DNA of 64,000 bases from NCBI GenBank assembly GCA_902399975.1, contig CABOHA010000001.1:459397-523396 (forward strand). The letters are read 5' to 3'. The notes under the pieces are model-generated. The model ran no database searches, was not told the DNA's origin, and was given only the letters and a program-made list of their open reading frames with translations. The stretch comes from Coriobacteriaceae bacterium (GTDB lineage: Bacteria > Actinomycetota > Coriobacteriia > Coriobacteriales > Coriobacteriaceae). Both the position numbers and the translations under genes were made by a program. Position 1 is the first letter of the stretch; the number at the start of each line of letters is the position of its first letter. Of the stretch, positions 43,179 through 54,572 are shown piece by piece.

Positions 43179-44987
43179 ATGTACTGTCGACTTCTTCTCA
43201 AACTAATCCTAAGAGACAAGGCCGTATGGATTTGTACGCTCGTGCTTGCTGCAGCCTTTTCCGTCCCCATTGCGTTCAATTCACCCATCTACGGGCCCTT
43301 CTTTATGAAGCAGGGCATGCAGGGCTTTGTCGACGCATTCAATACGCGCGCACCCCAGGCCAGCGGCACAGACCTATCGCCAGAGCAGCAAGCTGACGCG
43401 GAGCTTGCAAGATACGCGAACGCCGCCCTTGCCGCTCAAACCGACGCCGCCTTTCTCGATTCTGCCGAGAGCTACTACGCGCTCATGGACGAAGGCTTCC
43501 AATCCGGGTCCATCGTGGGAGACCGAGAGACCAATGACGCAGCGCTCGCATATTGCCGTGCCCTGAGCAGCTCCGGCATCACGGATATCCCGGCCTCCGC
43601 AAACGACCTGCCATTCCTTTCCTTCCTGCCTTACGCCGTTGCCACGGCGCCGTCTTTCCTTCCCTTCATCCCCTTCCTTCTCTCGTCGATACTCGTGCTC
43701 GGCGCCACAAGGCCCGGGACCCTGGCGGCGAAGGCGCCCGTGCCCAAATTCCGGCTCCTTATCCAGATCGTGTTTTCGATAATCGCCGCGGGGACCGCGA
43801 TGCTCCTCGCCGGCCTCGCACCCGGGGGCATTTACGCCTTGGCCCTAAACGGCTTCGGGCAAATTGGGTACCCGATCGCCTTCTTCCATGACGGCGCGCT
43901 TGCCACCACGACCGCGGGAAACGTCTTCACGACCCTGCTTCTCGCGCTTCTTGCGGGCGGAACCTTGATATCCGTTTGCTCCGCCGTCCTATCGACCGCA
44001 ACGAGGCGCGTCCTCGCGGGCCCCCTCACCTCCGCGCTGCTTGTCGCGGCCCCGGCATTCCCGTTACTGTCCGATTCGGCACTGGGGCATAACGCCGCGC
44101 TCAATCTCCTGCCGCTGGCCGTATTCTCGCCTATCGAGGCAACGGGTTACGTAGGATGCTTCCCGACAGAATTCATTGGCTCCGGTTCAGGCAGCGCATC
44201 GATGCTTGCCGTGGCCCTGGCATACGTCGCGGTCTTTTTTGCGGTCGGCGCCGTTGCGACACGTTCGCCCAAACAGCCTGGACCCGCGAAAAAGCGCCAT
44301 GGGCTCGAGCTTCTGGACGCGAGCGTGGGATACGGAAGCACGACGATACTTTCAATCGGGTCGCTTTTCCTGAGCCCGGGAACGGCGGCGGGCCTCGTTG
44401 CTCCCAACGGCTCGGGGAAAACCACCCTTCTTGAAGCGCTGTCGGGCCAATTTCCCACCCGCATCCGCTCGGGAAGCCTGGCGGCAGACGGAATCAGCCA
44501 ACGTCAATCAGCCGAATTTGCAGAACTCGTCTACCTGAGCTCTTCGGGCGGCACGGATCTCTATCCCACGCTATCAGCCCTCGAGCACCTTGCTTTCGTT
44601 AGGGAGGCGTGGAAATCGGCCGCCGACATCGACTCGCTCTGCAGCTCCCTCGGAATCTCCCCATATCTCGACAAGCCGACCCGTAAACTCTCGACAGGAA
44701 TGAAGCAGCAGGTAAAGCTTGCCATGGCGATATCGACCGATTGCCCGTACCTTATCCTCGATGAACCGCTGAACGGCCTCGATCCGGGAAAGCGGAAAAC
44801 CTCCTGCGACGCGATGCGCAGCGAGGTGGCGCGGGGACGAAGCGTGCTCATTTCAAGCCATCTGCTCGACGACCTGGCAGACCTTACCGACTCGTTCTAC
44901 TTCATCGAGGCCGGCACGCTCGTGGAAAAGATCAAGTCGTCCTCGCAGACGCTCAAGCAGGAATACCTCGATACATACGAGAGATGA
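43179..44987 (+). CDS. Fused ABC-2 permease-ATPase
   Basis: A 602-residue fusion. The permease part (residues 1-365) has an N-terminal helix, an extracytoplasmic domain and about six helices and contains NGFGQIGYPIAF near 224, the same motif as both halves of the 740-residue neighbour. The ATPase part has Walker A GLVAPNGSGKTT (about 405-416), LSTGMKQQ and YLILDEPLNGLDP. It has exporter-type topology with the ATPase at the C-terminus. The ATG has no strong ribosome binding site (GAGGAACG is about 18 bases away). Confidence 0.85.
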   Translation: MYCRLLLKLILRDKAVWICTLVLAAAFSVPIAFNSPIYGPFFMKQGMQGFVDAFNTRAPQASGTDLSPEQQADAELARYANAALAAQTDAAFLDSAESYYALMDEGFQSGSIVGDRETNDAALAYCRALSSSGITDIPASANDLPFLSFLPYAVATAPSFLPFIPFLLSSILVLGATRPGTLAAKAPVPKFRLLIQIVFSIIAAGTAMLLAGLAPGGIYALALNGFGQIGYPIAFFHDGALATTTAGNVFTTLLLALLAGGTLISVCSAVLSTATRRVLAGPLTSALLVAAPAFPLLSDSALGHNAALNLLPLAVFSPIEATGYVGCFPTEFIGSGSGSASMLAVALAYVAVFFAVGAVATRSPKQPGPAKKRHGLELLDASVGYGSTTILSIGSLFLSPGTAAGLVAPNGSGKTTLLEALSGQFPTRIRSGSLAADGISQRQSAEFAELVYLSSSGGTDLYPTLSALEHLAFVREAWKSAADIDSLCSSLGISPYLDKPTRKLSTGMKQQVKLAMAISTDCPYLILDEPLNGLDPGKRKTSCDAMRSEVARGRSVLISSHLLDDLADLTDSFYFIEAGTLVEKIKSSSQTLKQEYLDTYER

Positions 44988-45060
44988 ATGTGGGGGAGTG
45001 TTCGGATGAAGTTGATATTCAAGGGCCAGCTCATGTTGTGCTTAAAAGACCGTGAACCTT

Positions 45061-45089
45061 TTGTGGGACACGCGGCGCCGTGGTACCAT
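45061..45089 (+). promoter_or_regulatory. Candidate rpmE promoter
   Basis: TTGTGG and TACCAT are separated by 17 bp. The leader that follows contains GTCTTGGT-CGGA-AACCAAGAC (45103-45123), a stable hairpin about 50 bases before the rpmE start. Confidence 0.5.
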
Positions 45090-45173
45090 AGCCGAGTTTG
45101 TTGTCTTGGTCGGAAACCAAGACGCCTTATGCGCTGATCGGTAACCAGCGCCTGACCAATAAGGAGTCCTACC

Positions 45174-45599
45174 ATGAAGCAGGGTATCCATCCCCAGTAT
45201 GTCGAGTGCACGGTGACGTGCTCCTGCGGCAACACCTTCAAGACGCACGCTACCGTGTCCGAGATGAAGGTCGAGCTTTGCAACGAGTGCCACCCGTTCT
45301 ACACCGGCCAGCAGAAGTTCGTCGACACCGGTGGACGCGTCCAGCGCTTCGCCGACAAGTTCGGTGGCGCCGCTGCCGCCCAGCTCAAGAAGGCTGAGGA
45401 GGCCAAGGCTGCCAAGGCCGCCAAGGCTGCTGAGGCCGAGGCTGCTCGCAAGGCCGCCGCTGAGGCTAAGGCTGCCGAGAAGGCTAAGCGTGCCGCTAAG
45501 TTTGCCGAGGAGGCTGCCAAGCAGGCCGCCGAGGCTCCTGCAGAGGCTCCCGTCGAGGAGGCCGCTGCCGAGGCCGAGACCACCGAGGCTGCTGAGTAA
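45174..45599 (+). CDS. rpmE: 50S ribosomal protein L31 with long Ala-rich tail
   Basis: The first ~70 residues are a zinc-type L31 ([40 protein letters not shown]). A further ~70 residues, mostly Ala, Lys and Glu in heptad-like spacing, extend it to 141, twice the normal length. The tail could form a long helix on the ribosome surface. ATG 45174 follows AAGGAG. A terminator follows. Confidence 0.95.
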   Translation: MKQGIHPQYVECTVTCSCGNTFKTHATVSEMKVELCNECHPFYTGQQKFVDTGGRVQRFADKFGGAAAAQLKKAEEAKAAKAAKAAEAEAARKAAAEAKAAEKAKRAAKFAEEAAKQAAEAPAEAPVEEAAAEAETTEAAE

Positions 45600-45637
45600 A
45601 TAGCTCGCCGAGAGAATCGCTCGCATTCATGGCATGA

Positions 45638-45676
45638 GGGCCGTGCATCCATTTGGGTGCGCGGCCCTTTTCTTTT
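45638..45676 (+). terminator. Terminator after rpmE
   Basis: GGGCCGTGCATCC pairs with GGGTGCGCGGCCC, with one bulge, and is followed by TTTTCTTTTT. Confidence 0.85.
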
Positions 45677-45736
45677 TATTGGTGCAAGCTGACCTGTCCC
45701 CGTGGCACCAAATGGCAGAGAGACGGCGTTTGCTCA

Positions 45737-45778
45737 GATAAAACTTGCCAAAATAAACCTGTCCCATTGTGGCAGGTT
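45737..45778 (+). repeat. 42-bp palindromic repeat, copy upstream of secA
   Basis: GATAAAACTTGCCAAAATAA followed by ACCTGTCCCATTGTGGCAGGTT matches 57851-57892 at 37 of 42 positions. Its ends (AACTTGCC and GGCAGGTT) can pair. The rest of the 45677-45907 gap has GGTCGAGGTCGACC (45803-45814 core) and no gene. Confidence 0.75.
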
Positions 45779-45907
45779 GGTCATAGTTATTACGTGGCGG
45801 TCGAGGTCGACCGTATAGGCCGCGCCTTGTTTGGCTAAAGTACAATCATCTGTGTTTAACTCGCCCGCAGCTGCACGGCGTGGGCGATGGCCAAAAAGGA
45901 AAACCAC

Positions 45908-48714
<2,807 letters not shown>

Positions 48715-48715
<1 letters not shown>

Positions 48716-49863
48716 TGGCTGAGGCTTTAGAGGTAACGCCCGCCGAGCTGGACGCGTTTGCGGACCGGCTCGGCGAGGTCGAGTCGTATCTCCACTTGGA
48801 CGAAAAGCGCACGCGCGTGACCGAGCTCGAGGCCAAAAGCGTGGCCCCCGGCTTTTGGGACGACGCCGATGCCGCTCGCGCCACGATGGAGGAGATCGCG
48901 CGCACCAAGGAAGATATCGCTGCCGTGGACACCGCGCGCGGCGAGCTTTCCGATGCCCGCGCTGCGCTGGAGCTTGCCGAGGAGATGGGGGATGACCCCG
49001 ACGCCGTCGCATTGCGCGAGGAGGCTGCCGCTACGGCAGAACGCCTGGCCCGCGCCATCGACGAGCTTGAGCTTGCGAGCTGGTTTACCGGGGAGTTCGA
49101 CCATGGCGACGCGATTGTGACCATCAAGCCCGGGCAGGGTGGTTTGGAGGCCCAGGATTGGACCTTCATGCTCTTTAAGATGTACATGAAGTACTGCCAG
49201 CGCCGCGGTTGGAAGGTCACCATCAACGATTGCCCCGCGGCCGAGGTCATTGGCATTGATCGCGCGACCTTTACCGTCGAAGGCAAGGATGCTTTTGGCA
49301 TGCTTCGCGCCGAGGCCGGTGTCCACCGCCTGGTGCGCATTAGCCCCACCGACGACAAGAAGCGCCGCCAGACCACGTTTGCCGGCGTCGAGGTCATTCC
49401 GGTGCTGCCCGACGATATCGATATCGAGATCAACCCCGACGACATCCGCGTCGACGTGTACCACGCAAGTGGCCCGGGTGGCCAGGGCGTAAACACCACC
49501 GACTCCGCCGTGCGCGTGACGCATTTCCCCAGCGGCATTGTGGTTACCTGCCAAAACGAGCGCAGCCAGATCCAGAACAAGGCCGCGTGCATGCAGATCC
49601 TCAAGGCTCGCCTGTACGAGATTGAGCTCGAGAAGCGTTCCGAGGCCCTGGACGAGATTCGCGGACCCAAGACCACGATTGGTTTTGGCAACCAGATCCG
49701 CAGCTACGTGCTCTACCCGTACCAGATGGTTAAGGACCTGCGTACGGGCGTGGAGACCAGCAACGTCGAGGCAGTTCTTGACGATGGCGACCTGGACCCG
49801 TTTGTTATTGGCTACCATCGCTGGGCCACTGGCAACGCTGACGCGGAGATCCCATCTGCATAA
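48715..49863 (+). CDS. prfB: Peptide chain release factor 2
   Basis: A 382-residue class I release factor. GGQ (residues 255-257, in SGPGGQGVN) catalyses peptide release. The codon-reading tripeptide of RF2 is normally SPF; here residues 210-212 are SPT (RISPTDDKKRRQT), which keeps the RF2 Ser-Pro but has the threonine seen in the RF1 P-x-T motif. There is no in-frame TGA in the first 30 codons, so no programmed frameshift is needed. secA and prfB overlap by one base (TAATG). Confidence 0.93.
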
Positions 49864-49950
49864 ACCGCCCGGTTTATGTGGAAATGGATAAAACCCTCCG
49901 AGCAGGGTGGTTTTGTATCCAAAGCAAACCCTGCGCAGGGGTGGTTTTTG
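49862..49950. repeat. Three tandem AAACC...GGTTT hairpins after prfB
   Basis: AAACCG-CC-CGGTTT (49862-49875), AAAACCCT to AGGGTGGTTTT (49890-49914) and AAACCCTGCGCAGGGGTGG ending in TTTTT (49926-49949) are three successive stems with the same AAACC/GGTTT ends. The last has a T-run. Together they look like tandem terminators or degenerate copies of one repeat. Confidence 0.55.
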
Positions 49951-49990
49951 TTCGGCGAATCGGTAGAATCGAATACAGCAAGAAGTTCGA

Positions 49991-50017
49991 AGCGCATCCG
50001 TTTGGGTGCGCTTTTTT
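49991..50017 (+). terminator. Terminator before the YitT gene
   Basis: AGCGCATCC and GGGTGCGCT pair with one G-U and are followed by six T residues. It closes the secA-prfB transcript, shortly before the YitT start. Confidence 0.88.
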
Positions 50018-50029
50018 GAGGGAGGTAGC

Positions 50030-50920
50030 ATGGCATATCGTCTGGACATCAAGCGCATTCTATCGATGAACTTCTTTCACGACCTGCCCCAGATTATGTT
50101 GGGGTGCGCTCTGGCCGCTATTGCGACCGACCTGTTTTTGATTCCCAACGGCCTTGCTGCCGGCGGTGTTACGGGCCTTGCCACCATTATCCAGGCGGTC
50201 GGCGCATCGCGCGGCATATCGCTTCCCGTTGGTATTCAGACGATCGTGATGAACGCCTTGCTGTTGCTGGTCGTTATGCGCGAGGGCGGCATGTTCTACG
50301 TGGTGCAGACCGCGACGGGCTTTGTGCTGCTGGGCTTCTTTACCGATCTGTTCGCCCCGTTTGTAGCACCTCTGGCGGATGCGGACCTGATGCTCCCTGC
50401 CATGTGGGGCGGCATTATTACAGGCATCGGTTACGGCATGGTGCTGCGCGCCGGCGCCAACACCGGCGGCTCGGACACGATTGGCCAAATCATCTCGCGT
50501 AATACCTCGCTGCCCGTGGGCTCGACCGTCATGGCGATCGATGTTGCCGTATGCGCGCTGTCGGCTCCGGTCTTTTCAGTCGAAAATGCACTATATGCAG
50601 GCCTTTCGATGGTCATTAGCGGCTACGTGATCGATGCCGTGGTCGATGGTGGCAACAAACGCCGTATGGTACTCATCATCTCGGACAAGTTCCCTGATAT
50701 CGCTGCCGATATCATGTATGGCCTGGGTCGTGGTTGTACCAAGTTTAAGGCGACTGGCATGTATTCGGGTGCCGAGAAGCCGGTGATCATGGTCATCGTG
50801 AGCCGTCGAGAGCTCAATACCCTCAAGACGATCGTGCGCGAGCGCGATCCTCACGCCATTGTGACGGTCGCCGACGTTACGGAAGCTTTCGGCGAGGGAT
50901 TCAAGGACATTAGCGCGTAG
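50030..50920 (+). CDS. YitT family membrane protein
   Basis: A 296-residue protein with five to six membrane helices (LDFLIPNGLAAGGVTGLATI-type repeats; GYGMVLRAGANTGGSDTIGQ) and a C-terminal DUF2179 domain (about residues 215-290, with VVSRRELNTLKTIVRERDPHA cut here to its core VVSRREL). YitT proteins are of unknown or poorly known transport function. ATG 50030 follows GAGGGAGG. It stands alone. Confidence 0.88.
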   Translation: MAYRLDIKRILSMNFFHDLPQIMLGCALAAIATDLFLIPNGLAAGGVTGLATIIQAVGASRGISLPVGIQTIVMNALLLLVVMREGGMFYVVQTATGFVLLGFFTDLFAPFVAPLADADLMLPAMWGGIITGIGYGMVLRAGANTGGSDTIGQIISRNTSLPVGSTVMAIDVAVCALSAPVFSVENALYAGLSMVISGYVIDAVVDGGNKRRMVLIISDKFPDIAADIMYGLGRGCTKFKATGMYSGAEKPVIMVIVSRRELNTLKTIVRERDPHAIVTVADVTEAFGEGFKDISA

Positions 50921-51127
50921 GGCCGACCGCGTCCCATCCAAAAGACGTTCACATTGATAAACCGTTTCATCAGCGGTTCTGCCTGCTCAATTGCTCAAAT
51001 AATGATAAAAAGTCTGGTAAAGCCATCAGTTTCCAGCATAATGAAGGACGTACGTGCATCGCGGCTGGGTTGGGATTACCTTCGGTGCCGTGCGCATCTT
51101 GTCTAAAGAGGATGAAAGGAAGGCACA

Positions 51128-51958
51128 ATGAGCGACGAAGAGCTCAAAAAGGTTGCCAACGAGGTAAGGAAGGGCATCGTCACCGGCGTGCACGCTGCCA
51201 AGTCCGGCCATCCGGGCGGTTCGCTCGGCGCTGCCGACATCATGACCTATCTGTACTTTGAGGAAATGAACGTCGACCCGGCCGATCCCCGCAAGGCCGA
51301 CCGCGATCGCTTCGTGCTTTCCAAGGGTCACTGCGCGCCTGGTCTGTACGCCGTGCTCGCCGAGCGTGGGTTCTTCCCCAAGGAGGATCTTGAGACGCTG
51401 CGCCACATCGGCAGCCACCTGCAGGGCCATCCCAACATGAACGACACTCCGGGCGTCGACATGTCCACCGGCTCGCTCGGCCAGGGCATCTCCGCCGCCG
51501 TCGGGATGGCGCTCGCCGCCAAGCACTGGAGCGATACTTATCGCACGTACGCCCTGCTGGGCGATGGCGAGAGCGAGGAGGGCCAGGTCTGGGAGGCCGC
51601 CATGTTTGCCGGCAACCAGCAGCTCGACAACCTCTGTGTGATCGTCGACCACAACGGCCTGCAGATCGACGGTCCCGTCGAGGAGGTCAACGACCCCATG
51701 CCGCTCGCCGACAAGTTCCGCGCCTTTAAGTTCCACGTGGTGGAGCTTGCCGACGGCAACGATTTCGATCAGATCCGCGCCGCCTTTGCCGAGGCTCGCG
51801 CTACCAAGGGCCAGCCGACCGCCATTATCGCCGAGACCCTGAAGGGCAAGGGCGTGTCCTTTATGGAGAACCAGGTTGGTTGGCACGGCAAGGCCCCCAA
51901 CGATGAACAGTTTGAGCAGGCCATGGCAGAGCTCACGGCCGCCGGAGAGGAGCTCTAG
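51128..51958 (+). CDS. Transketolase, N-terminal subunit
   Basis: A 276-residue thiamine diphosphate-binding half. HAAKSGHPGGSLGAADI at the start, LSKGHCAPGLYAVL, and GDGESEEGQVWEA plus NLCVIVDHNGLQIDG, the ThDP/magnesium loop, are clear. It forms a split transketolase with the next gene (start one base after its stop). Transfers two-carbon units in the pentose phosphate pathway. AGGAAGG precedes ATG 51128. Confidence 0.95.
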   Translation: MSDEELKKVANEVRKGIVTGVHAAKSGHPGGSLGAADIMTYLYFEEMNVDPADPRKADRDRFVLSKGHCAPGLYAVLAERGFFPKEDLETLRHIGSHLQGHPNMNDTPGVDMSTGSLGQGISAAVGMALAAKHWSDTYRTYALLGDGESEEGQVWEAAMFAGNQQLDNLCVIVDHNGLQIDGPVEEVNDPMPLADKFRAFKFHVVELADGNDFDQIRAAFAEARATKGQPTAIIAETLKGKGVSFMENQVGWHGKAPNDEQFEQAMAELTAAGEEL

Positions 51959-51959
51959 G

Positions 51960-52943
51960 ATGGCAGACGTCAAGAAAATCGCCACGCGCGTAAGCTACGG
52001 CGAGGCCCTCGTCGAGCTCGCCAACGAGCACGATGACTTTGTGGTCCTCGACGCCGACCTGGCCGCCGCCACGCAGACCGGTAAGTTCAAGGCGGCCTGC
52101 CCCGACCGCTTCTTCGATGTGGGCATTGCCGAGAGCAACCTGATGGGCGTCGCCGCCGGTATCGCGACCACCGGTCGTGTTGCCTTCGCGAGTACCTTTG
52201 CCATGTTCGCTGCCGGTCGCGCCTTTGAGCAGGTTCGTAACTCCATCGGCTACCCGCACCTCAACGTTAAGATCGGTGCCACGCACGCCGGTATTTCGGT
52301 CGGCGAGGACGGCGCCACGCATCAGTGCTGCGAGGATATCGCCCTCATGCGCGTCATCCCCGGCATGACCGTGATCGTTCCCGCCGACGACGTCGAGGCC
52401 CGCGCCGTGACGCGCGCCGCCTACGAGTGCGACGGCCCGGTGTACATGCGCTTCGCCCGTTTGGCCTCGCCGATTATCAACGACCCCGAGACCTACAAGT
52501 TCGAGTTGGGTAAGGGCATTGTCATGCGCGAGGGCGCCGATGTGACCATCATCGCTTGCGGTCTGATGGTCGGCGAGGCCCTCGAGGCCGCCGAGCAGCT
52601 CGCTGCCGAGGGCATCGACGCCGAGGTCATCAACATGCACACCATCAAGCCCATCGACGCCGACCTGGTCGTCAAGAGCGCTACCAAGACCGGCCACGTC
52701 GTGACCGTCGAGGAGCACTCCGTGATCGGTGGTCTGGGCAGTGCCGTCGCCGACGTCCTGTGCGAGCAGTGCCCGACGCCGCTCAAGAAGATTGGCGTCA
52801 ACGACACCTTCGGCGAGTCCGGCCCGGGTGCCGAGCTCCTGCACAAGTACGGCCTGGACGCCGCCGACATCGTGGCGACCACCAAGGAGTTCTTGGCAGA
52901 GAGCAACCACCGCTCAAATCGGCCACAAGCCAATAGCAAATAG
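51960..52943 (+). CDS. Transketolase, C-terminal subunit
   Basis: A 327-residue pyrimidine-binding half. VVLDADLAAATQT, FDVGIAESNLMGVAAGIATT (catalytic Glu) and FASTFAMFAAGRAFEQ are its marks; the C-terminal domain carries VVTVEEHSVIGGLGSA. ATG 51960 overlaps nothing but begins one base past the N-subunit stop (TAGGATGG), so the two are translationally coupled. A terminator follows. Confidence 0.95.
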   Translation: MADVKKIATRVSYGEALVELANEHDDFVVLDADLAAATQTGKFKAACPDRFFDVGIAESNLMGVAAGIATTGRVAFASTFAMFAAGRAFEQVRNSIGYPHLNVKIGATHAGISVGEDGATHQCCEDIALMRVIPGMTVIVPADDVEARAVTRAAYECDGPVYMRFARLASPIINDPETYKFELGKGIVMREGADVTIIACGLMVGEALEAAEQLAAEGIDAEVINMHTIKPIDADLVVKSATKTGHVVTVEEHSVIGGLGSAVADVLCEQCPTPLKKIGVNDTFGESGPGAELLHKYGLDAADIVATTKEFLAESNHRSNRPQANSK

Positions 52944-52949
52944 ACGTAG

Positions 52950-52986
52950 ACAGGGACGCCCTCAAAAAGAGGACGCCCCTGTTTTT
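52950..52986 (+). terminator. Terminator after transketolase genes
   Basis: ACAGGGACGCCCTC pairs with GAGGACGCCCCTGT around an AAAAA loop and is followed by five T residues. Confidence 0.85.
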
Positions 52987-53078
52987 ATATTTCAGCAAAA
53001 TCAGTGCCGCATCAAGCAAGGCCTTCTTCGGGAAAAGGGCCCAGTACGGCAACGTGCAATTCAGCCCTCCCAACTTTG

Positions 53079-53287
53079 TATGTGCAGCACCCCAAGATCA
53101 CGCGGCGACCCCATAGTAGCCACAGGCCGTGCACAGGGTTACCTCCCAAATCTTTCCGCAGGACGGAGGAGCCACCGCAGCGCGAAGCGCGCAGCGGGGG
53201 CTCCGACATGTCCGAGGACGATTTGGGAGGTAACCCTGTGCGCGGCCGGACAGATCCCAAAGCCCGCCATGCTTCTTATGTGCAGCA
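53079..53287. mobile_element. MITE-like hairpin element with flanking 11-bp direct repeats
   Basis: GCACAGGGTTACCTCCCAAAT (53131-53151 in part) is exactly mirrored at 53221-53241, extending to 53126-53246 with one mismatch; inside is a second stem built on GGAGCC/GGCTCC. TATGTGCAGCA occurs at 53079-53089 and again at 53277-53287, flanking the hairpin like a target duplication. It encodes nothing. It occupies most of the 52944-53351 gap; TAAAAT at 53301-53306 could be the ftsE -10. Confidence 0.6.
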
Positions 53288-53351
53288 AAGGCAATCCTGC
53301 TAAAATACAAAGCGCTCATGTAGTTTAAACGCACGACGATAAGGAGCACCA

Positions 53352-54572
53352 GTGGGTAACCACTTCCGTACCTCCGGTGCGGGCGATGAAGCCCCCAAGA
53401 CGCAGCCGAGCGTCGCGGGCAGTCGTTTCGCCACTCCGGATTCAGAGGATCAGCTGTTTAGCCCGATCCCCGCACAGCCGGCAGATCAGGCACAGCCGGC
53501 GGCAGATCCCTTTGCCTACAACCCCAACAACGATGTTGCGCTTTCCGGCACGGCTGGCTTTGAGCCCGTTCAGACGGTGACCGCCCGCGTGGCTCAGCCT
53601 CAGATGAGCGCCGCCACGCCGCAGCCTACCATGGCCGGCATCCCCGATCCTATGGCCCCTGCGGCTCCCGCGCCGCAGCCCGCGCAGTCCGGTCTTTTTG
53701 CCGGCATTCCCGACCCCACGCAGCCTGCGGCTCCCGTGGTCGAGCGCGATCAGGCGGCCGAGGTCGCAAGCCTCGACAACGCGCTCAACAACCCCGACTT
53801 CACGTCGGTGTTTGCGCCCGTCGACCCGCAGGCCAGCCGCAAAAAGATGGCCAAGCAGGCCGGTGTCGAGCCCGTCATCCTTATGGAGCACGTCACCAAG
53901 ATCTATCCGGCGCAGCCCAACAAGCCCGCACTCGACGACATCAACATCGAAATCTATCCGGGCGAGTTCGTCTTTTTGGTCGGTCACTCCGGCTCGGGTA
54001 AGACCACGCTGCTGTCGACGCTCAACCGCGACGTCAAGCCCACAAGCGGTCGCATTTTGGTCGCCGGCCAGGATCTCATGAAGATCAAGAACCGCAAGGT
54101 TCCGTTCCTGCGTCGTCAGATTGGCGCCGTGTTCCAGGACTTTAAGCTCCTGCCGCAAAAGACCGCCTACGAAAACGTGGCGTTTGCCCTGCAGTGCATC
54201 GGCAAGCCCAAGGGCGTCATTCGCAGCCAGGTGCCCGAGGTGCTGCGTCTGGTCGGTCTGGCCGATCAGATGGACTCGCTGCCCGATCAGCTTTCCGGTG
54301 GCGAGCAGCAGCGCGTGGCTGTTGCCCGCGCTATGGTCAACCGCCCGCCGCTGCTTATCTGCGACGAGCCCACGGGCAACCTCGACCCGGCGATTTCGCT
54401 GGGCATCATGAAGCTGCTCGAGCGCATTAACCGCACCGGTACCACCGTGATCGTCGCTACGCACGACCGCGAGATGGTCGATAGCATGCACCGTCGCGTG
54501 ATCGCCCTCGAGGGCGGCCACGTAATCCGCGACCAGGAGAGGGGAGGTTACGGCAACTATGGCACCAACTAA
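53352..54572 (+). CDS. ftsE: Cell division ATP-binding protein FtsE with long N-terminal extension
   Basis: The C-terminal ~230 residues are a standard FtsE: Walker A GHSGSGKTT, QIGAVFQDFKLLP, LSGGEQQRVAVARA and LICDEPTGNLDP. The first ~175 residues are an extra, disordered stretch rich in Pro, Ala and Gln with repeated GIPDP units. FtsEX controls peptidoglycan hydrolases at division. GTG 53352 is used, following AAGGAG. It overlaps ftsX by 14 bases. Confidence 0.93.
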   Translation: MGNHFRTSGAGDEAPKTQPSVAGSRFATPDSEDQLFSPIPAQPADQAQPAADPFAYNPNNDVALSGTAGFEPVQTVTARVAQPQMSAATPQPTMAGIPDPMAPAAPAPQPAQSGLFAGIPDPTQPAAPVVERDQAAEVASLDNALNNPDFTSVFAPVDPQASRKKMAKQAGVEPVILMEHVTKIYPAQPNKPALDDINIEIYPGEFVFLVGHSGSGKTTLLSTLNRDVKPTSGRILVAGQDLMKIKNRKVPFLRRQIGAVFQDFKLLPQKTAYENVAFALQCIGKPKGVIRSQVPEVLRLVGLADQMDSLPDQLSGGEQQRVAVARAMVNRPPLLICDEPTGNLDPAISLGIMKLLERINRTGTTVIVATHDREMVDSMHRRVIALEGGHVIRDQERGGYGNYGTN

